64,000 nt of DNA from Limnobaculum xujianqingii (GTDB taxonomy: Bacteria; Pseudomonadota; Gammaproteobacteria; Enterobacterales; Enterobacteriaceae): positions 620,001 to 684,000 of the forward strand of contig NZ_JABMLK010000001.1 in assembly GCF_013394855.1 (NCBI RefSeq). The letters run 5' to 3'. Shown here piece after piece: positions 35,800 through 45,097 of this stretch. A program made the translations under genes and the position numbers. Positions within the stretch are counted from its first letter, which is position 1. Each line of letters begins with the position of its first letter. The notes under the pieces are model-generated. The model had not been told where the DNA came from. It saw only the letters and a program-made list of their open reading frames with translations, and did no database searches.

Positions 35800-36673
35800 T
35801 AACCATAAAAGCGCCGGTTTTCTGCTACGACTGGCAACGGCGCTTACCGTCAGCGGCATAGGTTTGATTTTCTTAATGGTGGTCGCCTTTGCCCTGCCGG
35901 TATTTACCTCCAACTACGGCTCTGACGATATCGAGCTGTTTTCCTGGCATTGGAATCCGGTTAGAAATCAGTTTGGGATCCTACCGATGATTGCCGGCTC
36001 GGTGCTGCTATCTGTTTCTGCGGTTGCCCTTTCATGGCCTTTGGCACTGGGCTTATGCAGTTGGTTATTAAACTCATCCGCTCCCTATTCTTCGGTTTCA
36101 CGCCGTTTACTGTTTCGCCCTGTTTCAGGCTTAGTCCGTTTTATGACCGCTGTTCCTACGGTGGTATACGGATTTGTGGCTATCTTTTTAATGGTACCGT
36201 TAATTCGGGATGTCATGGGTGGAGGTTCAGGTTTAAACTGGCTTTCTGCCGCTCTGGTACTTAGCCTGCTGTTGCTACCAACCATGGTGCTGGTTATGGA
36301 AGCAGGACTTCGCCCGCGTATGGAACAACTGCATCTGACAACCGCAGCACTTGGCTTTAATCGATTACAGTCTTTAACTTACTTTGTTCTGCCACAAGGG
36401 CGACGCTGTTTATTAACCGCCCTGGTATTAGGTTTTGGTCGTGGCGTTGGCGATACATTAATTGCCCTGATGTTATCCGGAAACTGGCCGCAACTGCCTT
36501 CTCTGCCTGGAGATAGCTTACGAACACTAACGGCACATATGGCGCTGGTTACCGCCAATGAAGTGGGTGGAATGGCTTATAACTCCCTGTTTGCTGCCGG
36601 GGCTATTCTTCTGTTGATTAACGGTAGCGTTAGTCTGGCACTGCGTCGTCTGGAGCGCGGAGCTGACCAATGA
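35792..36673 (+). CDS. PstC-like permease
   Basis: This 293-residue inner-membrane protein, read from GTG 35792 (SNNHKSAGF follows), overlaps the binding-protein gene by eight bases. It has about six membrane helices and a permease coupling loop with AALGFNRLQSLTYFVLPQG, where the ATPase docks. An upstream ATG at 35759 would lie inside the preceding gene and is less likely. With PstA it forms the channel. Confidence 0.85.
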   Translation: MSNNHKSAGFLLRLATALTVSGIGLIFLMVVAFALPVFTSNYGSDDIELFSWHWNPVRNQFGILPMIAGSVLLSVSAVALSWPLALGLCSWLLNSSAPYSSVSRRLLFRPVSGLVRFMTAVPTVVYGFVAIFLMVPLIRDVMGGGSGLNWLSAALVLSLLLLPTMVLVMEAGLRPRMEQLHLTTAALGFNRLQSLTYFVLPQGRRCLLTALVLGFGRGVGDTLIALMLSGNWPQLPSLPGDSLRTLTAHMALVTANEVGGMAYNSLFAAGAILLLINGSVSLALRRLERGADQ

Positions 36674-37551
36674 GACTCGATCGGTTAACCACAACATTAA
36701 ATATTATCGGTTGGCTGGCCGTGTTGCTGCTTCTGCTAGCAATGGGTTGTATGTTGGGCTTTCTGTTAATACGTGGATTACCCACGATTAATTTATCGCT
36801 GTTTTTTGGTGATGTTTCTCCCAAAGAGGCAATTCTTGGCTTGCGTCCGGTATGGGATGGAATCTGGCCGGCCTGTGTCGGCACGCTCTATTTAGTTTGC
36901 CTGACCGTCGCATTAGCCCTATTTCCCGGTATTGGTTGTGGTATTTATCTGGCTGAATATGCCGGAAAACGGCAAAAAAGATGGTTAGGCAGTGCCATTG
37001 ATATTCTGGCGGGTATTCCCTCCATTGTGATGGGCCTGTTTGGCTTCACTCTGATACTGTTTCTGCGCTATACCTTTTTACCCCATGCCAATACCGGTAT
37101 GTTGTTGGCAGCAATTTGCCTGGCTTTGCTTATTCTACCTTCAATGGTATTAACCACGCGCGAAGCCCTGAATGCGATTCCTGAAGATTTACGTCTCACC
37201 TGCGCCGCATTGGGATTTAACCAGCGTCAAAGCCTGCGTCATGTATTGCTACCCGCCGCCAGTCGTGGAATTCTTGGCGGCATAATGTTGGCCTTTGGGC
37301 GCGCAGCGGAAGATACCGCAGTAATTCTGTTAACCGGTGTGGTGGCAAACGCTGGGTTGGCAAATGGGATCTTTGATAAATTTCAGGCCCTGCCGTTTAC
37401 CATTTACTACACGGCTGCACAGTATCAAACGCAGGAAGAGCTCCAGCGTGGTTTTGGTGCAGCATTGATTTTATTACTGCTGGCCGGTGGATTATTACTG
37501 TCTGCTTATGCAATTGAGCGTACTTATCATGCTCGCTGGAAAAAGGGATAA
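36670..37551 (+). CDS. PstA-like permease
   Basis: This 293-residue protein has about six membrane helices and the coupling loop CAALGFNQRQSLRHVLLPAAS. It overlaps pstC by four bases (ATGA). PstA motifs such as GIYLAEYAGK and AGIPSIVMGLFGF are clear. It pairs with PstC. Confidence 0.88.
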   Translation: MRLDRLTTTLNIIGWLAVLLLLLAMGCMLGFLLIRGLPTINLSLFFGDVSPKEAILGLRPVWDGIWPACVGTLYLVCLTVALALFPGIGCGIYLAEYAGKRQKRWLGSAIDILAGIPSIVMGLFGFTLILFLRYTFLPHANTGMLLAAICLALLILPSMVLTTREALNAIPEDLRLTCAALGFNQRQSLRHVLLPAASRGILGGIMLAFGRAAEDTAVILLTGVVANAGLANGIFDKFQALPFTIYYTAAQYQTQEELQRGFGAALILLLLAGGLLLSAYAIERTYHARWKKG

Positions 37552-37553
37552 CC

Positions 37554-38312
37554 ATGAAGAACGCTGCACAGGTACGCCATCTGACCATTGCATTTGATAA
37601 CAAACCCATTGTTAATGACGTTAGTCTGGATATTCCATCTCATCAAATTAGCGTCCTGGTTGGTCGCTCGGGCTCCGGTAAGACCACCTTTCTTCGCGCA
37701 TTCAATCGATTAAATGAAGAACATGCTGGTTGTCAGACCTCCGGCGAACTGTGTTTAGATTTAGGCACAGGTCTGGAGAAGCAATCCGATATCTACGCAG
37801 GTTCCGTTACCGCTCTTCGCCTGCGAGTTGGAATGCTGTTTCAAACCCCCAATGTATTACCTGTTAGCATATGGCGGAATATCGCTATGCCGCTGGAAAA
37901 GCTAACCAACCTCTCCCGCGAAGCTATCTCACAGCGAGTGGAAAAAAGCCTGAATGATGTTGGTCTATGGTCTGAAATTCACGATCGCCTTCACTCTCCG
38001 GCTACACGGTTATCCGGCGGTCAACAACAACGGCTATGTCTGGCTCGTGTTCTGGCGCTGGAACCTAAAATTCTGTTGCTGGATGAGCCTACTGCCTCCC
38101 TTGATGTATTGGCTTCAAAACATATCGAACAATTACTGCAACAGCTGGTTGAGCGTTATACCATCATTATGGTTTCTCACAGCCTGTCTCAGGCCTGTCG
38201 TTTAGCCAACAAACTGTTTGTTTTTGATAGTGGAAATATGGTGAAGAGTCTGAGTAAACAGGACGGCATAACGGAAGAGAAATTAGCTGTGCTGATTGAA
38301 CCACGGCTTTAA
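37554..38312 (+). CDS. PstB-like ATPase
   Basis: The 252-residue ABC ATPase has Walker A GRSGSGKTT, signature LSGGQQQRLC, Walker B ILLLDEPTASLD and switch His in MVSHSLSQ. It starts two bases after pstA. No phoU follows, so this set lacks the usual signalling partner of pstSCAB-phoU and may be an accessory phosphate system. Confidence 0.9.
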   Translation: MKNAAQVRHLTIAFDNKPIVNDVSLDIPSHQISVLVGRSGSGKTTFLRAFNRLNEEHAGCQTSGELCLDLGTGLEKQSDIYAGSVTALRLRVGMLFQTPNVLPVSIWRNIAMPLEKLTNLSREAISQRVEKSLNDVGLWSEIHDRLHSPATRLSGGQQQRLCLARVLALEPKILLLDEPTASLDVLASKHIEQLLQQLVERYTIIMVSHSLSQACRLANKLFVFDSGNMVKSLSKQDGITEEKLAVLIEPRL

Positions 38313-38318
38313 ATAAAA

Positions 38319-38338
38319 ACGCCCCTGATACGGAGCGT
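38319..38338 (+). terminator. Weak hairpin after pstB
   Basis: ACGCCCC and GGAGCGT pair with one mismatch, followed by an AT-rich stretch with TTTTATT. It may end the pst transcript, but the T-run is poor. Confidence 0.35.
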
Positions 38339-38360
38339 GAATTAATTAACTTTTATTGTC

Positions 38361-41003
38361 TTAACCCATCATCATAGACGCTTGTGCCATCATATAGTCA
38401 TCAATGATTGAGGAGTTACTTGCTGTCGGCATGGTCTGGTTTGCCATAATATCGACCAACGACTCGACTTGATTGATAGATAAGGTCATACCATCTTGCG
38501 TTTTGATTTCCTCCAGCTTGCAATTAGAGGAATACCACTCATTAACCAGAATTTGATCGCTGGTTCCTAATACTTTAACCACTAAAGACTCCCGTCCCAA
38601 AGAGAGGTCTTTGGTAAACCATAGTTGATTAGCTGAGATATCGGTGAATAAGAGAATATCCTTATCCGTTACTGCTACGTCGTGGTTACTATATTCCCAG
38701 ATAGTGTCCTGGCCATCACCCAGGTTAAAGATATAGGTATCACTACCTCTATAACCCTGTAAAGTATCATCCCCTTTCCCGCCAATTAAAACGTTATCTC
38801 CAAAATTGCCACTAATGACGTTATTTAAGTCATTACCCGTAATACTAGAAGAATGCATTAACATTGTATTTAAGCTGATATTTTCAACGTTCTCTGGAGC
38901 AACAAAATTGGTCACGCTATTGATATAAATATATAAATGATCGATTCCTTGATTTGTTTCTTCAATAATACGAAACTCCGTGCCATATATCTCATACCGA
39001 TCGTTTCCTTCACCACCGATTAACGTATCGTTACCTGTAGAGATAAATTTATCAATTCCGGCACCGCCAATCAGAATATTGCTACCTGAACCACCACGCA
39101 ATATATCATCACCTTCATTGCCATACAGGGTATCATCGCCATCACCACCATCTATCACATCATTACCCGCGCCACCGTACAATGTATCTTTACCTGAACT
39201 GCCATTAATCACGTTATCCTGTTCATTACCGCGGATAACATTTTCATTTGGAACATCACTAATACCGGTAAGGGCCAAATAATCATGAATAACTGAGGAG
39301 CTACTACCTTCTGGCATAGTCTGTTGTGCCATAATATCAACCAGTGCTTCAACTTGGGTGATAGACAATATAACGCCATCTTGAGTTTTTAATTGTTCCA
39401 GTTTCGCGCTGTATGAATACCAATTAGATATTGTTATTTCATCTGTGGTACCTAATATTGTCACGTTCAATGACGTTAAACCCATAGATTCTTTCTTACT
39501 AAACCATAACTGGCTTGCCGAAATATCAGTAAGCACCAAAACATCAGTGTCCGTTATAGGAGCATTACTAGTATTAATTTCTCCGATAGTGTCTTTACCA
39601 TCTCCACGACTAAATATATAGGTATCACTTCCCAGATAGCCAACAAGATTATCGTTACCTTTTCTACCAATCAGAATATTGTTGCCATCATTTCCGTAAA
39701 GTATGTTATCTATCTTGTTTCCAGTAAGCGTTGAGTTATACGTAAAGTCAGAGTACAGACTAAATATTTCTACATTATCCGGAAGAATAAAATTCGTTAC
39801 GCCATTGATATTGACTCTTATCTCATCTGAGCTGCCTTCCCCCTCATGCTCTACGATACGAAACGTTGTACTGGTAATAAAGTACCGATCGCTACCATTA
39901 CCACCGTATAACGTATCGTTACCATTACCACCATTTAAGTTGTCATTCCCGTCACCGCCGTATAAAATATCGTCACCGTCACCACCATTAAGTGTATCAT
40001 TACCTGCACCACCATATATAATGTCGTTACCCGCATTGCCGTTAATAATGTTGTTTAATTCATTACCATAAATAATGTCATTCCCTTTGGTCCCATTCGC
40101 ATTCTCGATATTTGCACCATAGGCAATACCGATTGCATGAGTGCCATCATAAACATTTTTCGAATTTGTTTCTGGAACGGGAATATAGATGGAGCTACGA
40201 GTGCCACCGTTCAGGTTTATTATCGAACCCAGTTCAAAATCACTAAAGTCCAAGGTATCAATACCACCGCCATCCCAGATGGTGTCATAGTAATTCAGCT
40301 CATTTGGCGAGTATTTATAGGTCGTGTTGCCTTTGTTATATTCATAATTGGCACCATAGATATATTGATACGCCAATATGTCATCAATACCATAGTTTTT
40401 TACCGTTGCTTCTCCTATAGACGAACCATCAGCGGAAAGTAAGGTCGTTTTTTCACCTGACTGTAAAGAATTGTATGTCATAACAGTATTTAACTCTGTT
40501 ATACCCGCTTTATATTCATCGGAATCCCATTTTCCATTAATGATCGACTGGGTATGCTCTAACCCCATCACATGCCCTAGCTCATGAGCTGCCGTTGAGA
40601 ATTTATAAGGTGGATGAGAAGCAACATTACTACTATAAGTTTTTAAAACGATGTCTTGACCATAACCACTAAACGCCGTTGCAATACCGGAATAATCGAA
40701 ACTTCTATCATCGCAAGACCAATAACGGATCATGCCTATGTCACCGCTATTTTCATCGACTTCTTTGAATGTGACATTAGCAAACGTGCTCAGTTTATCC
40801 AAAGAGTCTCTAATCATGTTGATATATGCATGATTTTCAGTAAAAGCTTCGAATGTATTCTCCCCTCGGATAAAAGTGGTATTTGAAAAACTCCATGTAT
40901 ATGTGCTTCCCCCCTCCTTGGGCACCGGATATCTACCGTTTAAAATATAATCTATACTTTCATTACCACTTCGAGGAATATCAACCAGATTTAATTGGGA
41001 CAT
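38361..41003 (-). CDS. Serralysin-type RTX metalloprotease with duplicated C-terminal module
   Basis: The 880-residue protein has a zinc site HELGHVMGLEH at residues 140-150 and a Met-turn NTVMTY with Met175, the M10B signature. About 320 residues of protease and linker lead to blocks of GGxGxDxLx calcium-binding repeats. Then come two related 260-residue modules, each with a repeat block, the shared text GSDTYIF, an LWFxK segment, KTQDG and a VDIMAxQTMP end. No N-terminal signal is seen, so secretion by a type I system via the C-terminus is expected, but none is encoded nearby. Serralysins are 450-550 residues long, so this one is unusually long. The last residues (MMAQASMMMG) differ from the usual serralysin tail. 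Confidence 0.87.
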   Translation of the reverse strand: MSQLNLVDIPRSGNESIDYILNGRYPVPKEGGSTYTWSFSNTTFIRGENTFEAFTENHAYINMIRDSLDKLSTFANVTFKEVDENSGDIGMIRYWSCDDRSFDYSGIATAFSGYGQDIVLKTYSSNVASHPPYKFSTAAHELGHVMGLEHTQSIINGKWDSDEYKAGITELNTVMTYNSLQSGEKTTLLSADGSSIGEATVKNYGIDDILAYQYIYGANYEYNKGNTTYKYSPNELNYYDTIWDGGGIDTLDFSDFELGSIINLNGGTRSSIYIPVPETNSKNVYDGTHAIGIAYGANIENANGTKGNDIIYGNELNNIINGNAGNDIIYGGAGNDTLNGGDGDDILYGGDGNDNLNGGNGNDTLYGGNGSDRYFITSTTFRIVEHEGEGSSDEIRVNINGVTNFILPDNVEIFSLYSDFTYNSTLTGNKIDNILYGNDGNNILIGRKGNDNLVGYLGSDTYIFSRGDGKDTIGEINTSNAPITDTDVLVLTDISASQLWFSKKESMGLTSLNVTILGTTDEITISNWYSYSAKLEQLKTQDGVILSITQVEALVDIMAQQTMPEGSSSSVIHDYLALTGISDVPNENVIRGNEQDNVINGSSGKDTLYGGAGNDVIDGGDGDDTLYGNEGDDILRGGSGSNILIGGAGIDKFISTGNDTLIGGEGNDRYEIYGTEFRIIEETNQGIDHLYIYINSVTNFVAPENVENISLNTMLMHSSSITGNDLNNVISGNFGDNVLIGGKGDDTLQGYRGSDTYIFNLGDGQDTIWEYSNHDVAVTDKDILLFTDISANQLWFTKDLSLGRESLVVKVLGTSDQILVNEWYSSNCKLEEIKTQDGMTLSINQVESLVDIMANQTMPTASNSSIIDDYMMAQASMMMG

Positions 41004-41256
41004 AATGACACCTTTTTAGAGTAAGAGTAAGCGACCATATTCCTTTAATTAACAAAATGTTCAGTGATACTTGTCAAACATTCGGTGATGATTTTGAAGT
41101 ATTTCCGTGGCTTCATCTCAGCCTTTGAGGTGGTAGTATGGATGATGGATGGTTGACCGTTATACGAGTCATGATTGAAAGGCAAGTTGCACGTCATCAG
41201 CAAGCAATATAAGCCAGCATAACCTGGGACAGCATCTGACAAGACTGAGTAGAATT

Positions 41257-41289
41257 TCCAACTGCATGTCACTTAAACATGCAGTTGGA
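41257..41289 (-). terminator. Strong 12-bp hairpin after the YjjA-like gene
   Basis: TCCAACTGCATG and CATGCAGTTGGA form a perfect 12-bp stem around a 9-base loop, 12 bases after the stop codon at 41301. The following bases (AATTCT) give only a weak U-run. The region 41004-41256 upstream of it shows no convincing gene. Confidence 0.6.
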
Positions 41290-41300
41290 CCAAAATTAGC

Positions 41301-41735
41301 TTATTTAGTAATAAAGTTAACGCCCTGACTTAACGCTACATCACAGGCTTTAGATTTAACCTTTTCCCCTAAAGCCGAACTACCGAGAGTATTGAGGTCA
41401 AGTACCTTATCGTTCTTAAGTTTAAGCAAACCTTGTAAGCCATCCTGATAATCTTTTTGCTAACTGGCTTTACTGTCATTCAGGCCCAGCTTTTCTTTCA
41501 GTTTATTTTTGATATTTTCAGGATCGGTCGCTTCGGTTATTTTTCTCTTTACGCAATATTCCATCACTCCGGCAGTGTTACTCATGGTTTTCGCAGTAAC
41601 TGCCTGAGCCCCACCGCTCAACAGGCTGGTTAAAGATGCCAGAGAAAAACCTTTGCTTTCACCGGCAGCGTAAGCAGTGGAGGCAAACAGAAAACTTAAA
41701 GCAATAACTTTAGAGAAATTCATTTTGTTACTCAA
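41301..41735 (-). pseudogene. yjjA: YjjA-like DUF2501 protein interrupted by TAG
   Basis: The frame starts MSNKMNFSKVIALSFLFAST with a signal peptide, runs 91 residues to LGLNDSKAS, meets TAG at 41460-41462, and continues in the same frame as QKDYQDGLQGLLKLKND then GSSALGEKVKSKACDVALSQG to a TAA at 41301. The downstream part is the conserved DUF2501 C-terminus (E. coli YjjA has DYMDGLKGLLK and GEKVKTKACD). One base change (CAG to TAG) explains it. The short product would lack the second half and one Cys. Suppression or readthrough is possible. Confidence 0.85.
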
Positions 41736-41772
41736 TTTATTATCCTATCGATTGATAAATGATAGTCGATTT

Positions 41773-42561
41773 TTATAGGGAATTCAGTATTTGAACAAAA
41801 CGTTCAACAGACCATTCTTTTATATCTGAGACTTGCCCATCACCGATTTCAATCAGCCTCAGTTCACCGGCATCATTAATTGCCATATCTATAGTAAAAA
41901 ACGGGCTCTCAATGCGCTTAGCAATCTCAGTAACCAGCATTGGAATATGGTTATCAGAAGAGTAAACCTGCCCTTTTAAAACAAAGTATCGTCTCTCACT
42001 TTGCTGATCAAAATGCTCAAAATGTCGCAGACAAATACCACCTTCAATTTGGCCCCGATATTGTTTAAGAAGATTGATGACTTCCTGTATCTCTTTTGCA
42101 TCATGGGCAACCGAGCCACGTGTGGTCGTTAGTGATTTTACATAATCTTTAACGAAATAGGCTGGCCACTGAAGTTGTTTTACCAGGGTGTCAAAATCTG
42201 CATCCGCACTGACAATCACCGTTTTAGGAGTGAAGCTTTGACATAGCGAATACCATCCAACTAAGTGATGGCAATTAAGATATGCATCTACAGATGTCAG
42301 TAAATGTACTCCCTGCTTATCAACTGCCTGATATAACTGTTGATACTCATCTTTATCCATCATCCATCCGCGCCAAATCACCGGGATATCGGCGTTAAAC
42401 GTGGTTGAAAAACGATATTTCCCCAGTGCCGCCGCTTCTGAGGACAGCAATAAACAATGTATGCCGCTTTGTTGAGCCTGTTGGTACTCTTGAGCAAAGT
42501 TTTCATCCGGCATGGTTGCGTGCAGCAAGTCACTTGGATAAACAATCTGTATCGAATTCAT
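41773..42561 (-). CDS. ATP-grasp domain protein (DUF4343-like)
   Basis: The 262-residue protein has an ATP-grasp outline: PAYFVKDYVKSLTTTRGS (Lys contacts with ATP), a central GGICLRHFEHF, and LRLIEIGDGQVSDIKEW, whose acidic residues would bind magnesium. Such enzymes join a carboxylate to an amine or thiol using ATP. The substrate is unknown. It stands alone, 37 bp upstream of the YjjA-like gene in the same direction. Confidence 0.65.
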   Translation of the reverse strand: MNSIQIVYPSDLLHATMPDENFAQEYQQAQQSGIHCLLLSSEAAALGKYRFSTTFNADIPVIWRGWMMDKDEYQQLYQAVDKQGVHLLTSVDAYLNCHHLVGWYSLCQSFTPKTVIVSADADFDTLVKQLQWPAYFVKDYVKSLTTTRGSVAHDAKEIQEVINLLKQYRGQIEGGICLRHFEHFDQQSERRYFVLKGQVYSSDNHIPMLVTEIAKRIESPFFTIDMAINDAGELRLIEIGDGQVSDIKEWSVERFVQILNSL

Positions 42562-42648
42562 CCTTTAATCCCGTATCCCAATTTGATCCTGATATGTGGT
42601 CAATGTAAGTGGAACAGTTAAAATCAACAAGCATAAGGCTGGAATTGC

Positions 42649-43044
42649 TCAATCTCCGGGTGTTTTGTCTCCTGTCACTTTCTTCTTATGTTGATTGAAA
42701 CTGATTGCCGCCCGAATAAGTACCTTCAGCGCAGGTTGATTGATTTTATCGCCTTCAAAGAAATCAATGGCGCGCCATGTTTTACCGTCAAGAGCGGCGT
42801 TAAAAAGCTTATTGGGATCGTCAAGACGAGCTCCGTGAGAAAAGGTAATTTTCACCTTTTCTTTATGGACATTAGCGACCGCAATCATTCCATTACGACA
42901 CCATACCGGGCTGCCTTTCCACTTCCATTCTTCGACGATTTGCGGATCGGCCTCAAGCATGCACTGCCGGATTTCAGCCAGCATTTTTCCTCGCCAGTCA
43001 GTAAGCCCGGCTATCAGCCGATCTATCTGTTGTGATGGGTTCAT
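42649..43044 (-). CDS. DUF1801 family protein
   Basis: The 131-residue protein matches DUF1801: a helical start (QQIDRLIAGLTDWRGKMLAEI), EEWKWKGSPVWCRNGMI and KITFSHGARLDDPNKLF. The fold resembles YdhG/frataxin-like proteins; the function is unknown. I chose ATG 43044, with GGGG upstream, over an adjacent TTG. Confidence 0.75.
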   Translation of the reverse strand: MNPSQQIDRLIAGLTDWRGKMLAEIRQCMLEADPQIVEEWKWKGSPVWCRNGMIAVANVHKEKVKITFSHGARLDDPNKLFNAALDGKTWRAIDFFEGDKINQPALKVLIRAAISFNQHKKKVTGDKTPGD

Positions 43045-43180
43045 CAATAATCCCCATAAAAGTATCTGAGCGGATTAATTGAGTATACGCAGTGCATGAT
43101 TTTTTGCGGGATTCTGACGGGATATTGCCTTTATCTTATTACCAACAAACTATTTTTAGTGACATTGTCACCTTAAAGAT

Positions 43181-43215
43181 ACAAAAGCCACTAAATAATA
43201 ATTAATGGCTTTTGT
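43181..43215 (-). terminator. Terminator after the HAD gene
   Basis: ACAAAAGCCA and TGGCTTTTGT form a 10-bp stem with a 15-base loop, 22 bp beyond the HAD stop. The stem arms themselves carry the T-run, so it could work in both directions. Confidence 0.65.
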
Positions 43216-43236
43216 TTATCGCTTAAGTTAGCTTTT

Positions 43237-43896
43237 TTAACCAATATACTTCCCGATTGCCGCTGGCAGATCGTTTAATGTTGGCATTTCTTCTATTGGC
43301 AAAGGCGCCTGTTCCGGGGCTTTCAGGCCAATTCGGTTATGCCAGAATGTTGGAATACCTACTTTTGCTGTTCCAATCAGATCGTAAGCGGAACCGGCCA
43401 CAAAGATAGCCTCTTTTGCCGTAACACCTGCCAGATCCAGCGCTAACTGATAAGGCCTTGGGTCCGGCTTATAAAAACCAGCCCGATCGGAGGTAACTAC
43501 AATATCAAAAGGAACCCCGACCTGTTCTGCCGCCATATGCCCTAAACGTTCAGAACAATTGGTGACTACACCCAACTGATAATCTTGTTTTAATAACCGA
43601 AGCACCGAAGCGGCCTCAGACCATGGTTGAAGGTTTTTCCAGTTTTCATCTAACTGCCGAGCCAGACTACGCTCTAACCCGGATGCTACCGCGGCCTCTT
43701 CGACCAATGTTTCATAAGGACGATAGGCACCACAGCCATAAGTGAGTTTTAAGTAAGTCATACGCCACTTTTTACCCAGCTCTTCTGAGCCAGCGGTTTC
43801 ATTCCATACCTGCCAGGAATCAATTAATGCCGTTAACAGATCAAACAGAATAATTTTAGGTACATTTGGAGACGAAATTACTTGAGGCTGATTCAT
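43237..43896 (-). CDS. HAD-family hydrolase (haloacid dehalogenase type II-like)
   Basis: The 219-residue protein has HAD motif I as ILFDLLTALIDSW, with the nucleophile Asp in FD. VVTNCSERLG is motif II and FYKPDPRPYQLAL plus IFVAGSAYDLIGT are motifs III and IV. Motif I has Thr where most relatives have Gly-Thr, a form I recall from a subgroup of dehalogenase-like enzymes. The natural substrate is unknown. A LysR gene lies upstream in the same direction. Confidence 0.8.
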   Translation of the reverse strand: MNQPQVISSPNVPKIILFDLLTALIDSWQVWNETAGSEELGKKWRMTYLKLTYGCGAYRPYETLVEEAAVASGLERSLARQLDENWKNLQPWSEAASVLRLLKQDYQLGVVTNCSERLGHMAAEQVGVPFDIVVTSDRAGFYKPDPRPYQLALDLAGVTAKEAIFVAGSAYDLIGTAKVGIPTFWHNRIGLKAPEQAPLPIEEMPTLNDLPAAIGKYIG

Positions 43897-44065
43897 GACT
43901 TGCTCCTACAGGGGTAAGTAACAAAATGATGATCGGGTAGCATTAACGTAATGATGAGGCGCTCAATGCTGTCTAAACTTTCAGCGAGTATAGACAGCCA
44001 GCAATTAAGAGTAAATTAAGCATTAATAACTATGTTGTTAAGAAAAACTTAAACAGATAGTGAAG

Positions 44066-44992
44066 CTATTGTTGTGTTCCTGACAATTTTTGCCAGGGTG
44101 CCTCTGGTGTAAACTGCTGCTTTAACAACGTCATAAATGCATGAACTCTTTCAGGCATTCCTTTACGTCGATGGGTTAACGCAACCACTGGCGCTTCCGG
44201 TAATGCCCATTCAGGTAACAGTCGAATTAGCAGCGTTTGTGATAAGGCTTCTGCCACATCCCACTGGGAACGCATAATGATTCCCAATCCTTCCTTAGCC
44301 CATGAACAAACAACATCACCATCATTACTGCTTAATGAAGGCGCTATTCTGATCGTTTGCTTCTTGCCCTGCTGTTCAAAACTCCATAGTGTGGTGTCTT
44401 CGTTATTTTCCTGCAGCGCAATGCTTGGATAATTCAATAAATCCTGGGGTGATGAAGGAATACCATAACGCTCAACCAATACTGGTGCTGCGCAGATAAA
44501 ACGCTGGTTTGGTGCAATGGTATGTACGATAAGATTGGAGTTATACAGCTCTCCAATGTGTAAAATCAGATCGAATCGCTCCTGTTCCTCGAGTAAAGGT
44601 TGTTCTGAAAGCTTTACTAACACCTCAACCTCAGGATACAGGCGATGATACTGAGCAATAATGTCAGTTAAATACTTTCGACCAAACCCAAACGGCGCAT
44701 TGATTTTTAGTGAGCCAACCAGTTTACCGTGTTGCTGCATCACCTCTTCTAATAGCGCTTTATGTTGCTCCAGCAGCGCCTGCCCCTTTCGGCACAGTAA
44801 TTCTCCCTCTTCGGTAAAATGGAGTCGTCTGGCCGTACGGTCGATAAGATGTATATCAAGGCGAGCCTCTAACTGTTGTAGCCGCTGGGTCACCGCTGAA
44901 GGCGTTACATTCAGGAACCTTGCTGCTCCCACCAGTGAACCATGCTGTTTTATCGCCAACAGAAATTGTAGATCGAGGGTATCTATCATCAT
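44066..44992 (-). CDS. LysR family regulator
   Basis: The 308-residue protein has an N-terminal winged HTH (GSLVGAARFLNVTPSAVTQRLQQLE, read as GSLVGAARFLNV then TPSAVTQRLQQLE) and a substrate-binding domain. It is divergent from the DSD1-type gene at 45098 with 105 bp between them, the normal LysR arrangement, so it probably controls that gene. It may also control the HAD gene downstream. Confidence 0.88.
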   Translation of the reverse strand: MMIDTLDLQFLLAIKQHGSLVGAARFLNVTPSAVTQRLQQLEARLDIHLIDRTARRLHFTEEGELLCRKGQALLEQHKALLEEVMQQHGKLVGSLKINAPFGFGRKYLTDIIAQYHRLYPEVEVLVKLSEQPLLEEQERFDLILHIGELYNSNLIVHTIAPNQRFICAAPVLVERYGIPSSPQDLLNYPSIALQENNEDTTLWSFEQQGKKQTIRIAPSLSSNDGDVVCSWAKEGLGIIMRSQWDVAEALSQTLLIRLLPEWALPEAPVVALTHRRKGMPERVHAFMTLLKQQFTPEAPWQKLSGTQQ

Positions 44993-45097
44993 CTAATTCA
45001 CACTCAATTCAGGATAGCTAAATAATAGAGTTATAAATTGTTAATTTAAACTTAAATATCTAATGGCTATATTGGATTAGTCAATATGGAGGCCACT

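Noticed and set aside
38980..40071. Plus-strand open frames rich in Pro and Ser opposite the RTX gene
   Set aside because: These are reverse readings of the repeated GGxGxDxL codons and have no independent support.
41045..41272. A 75-codon minus-strand open frame between the protease and the YjjA-like gene
   Set aside because: It ends in the strong hairpin region, has unusual composition, no good ribosome site and no recognisable motif.
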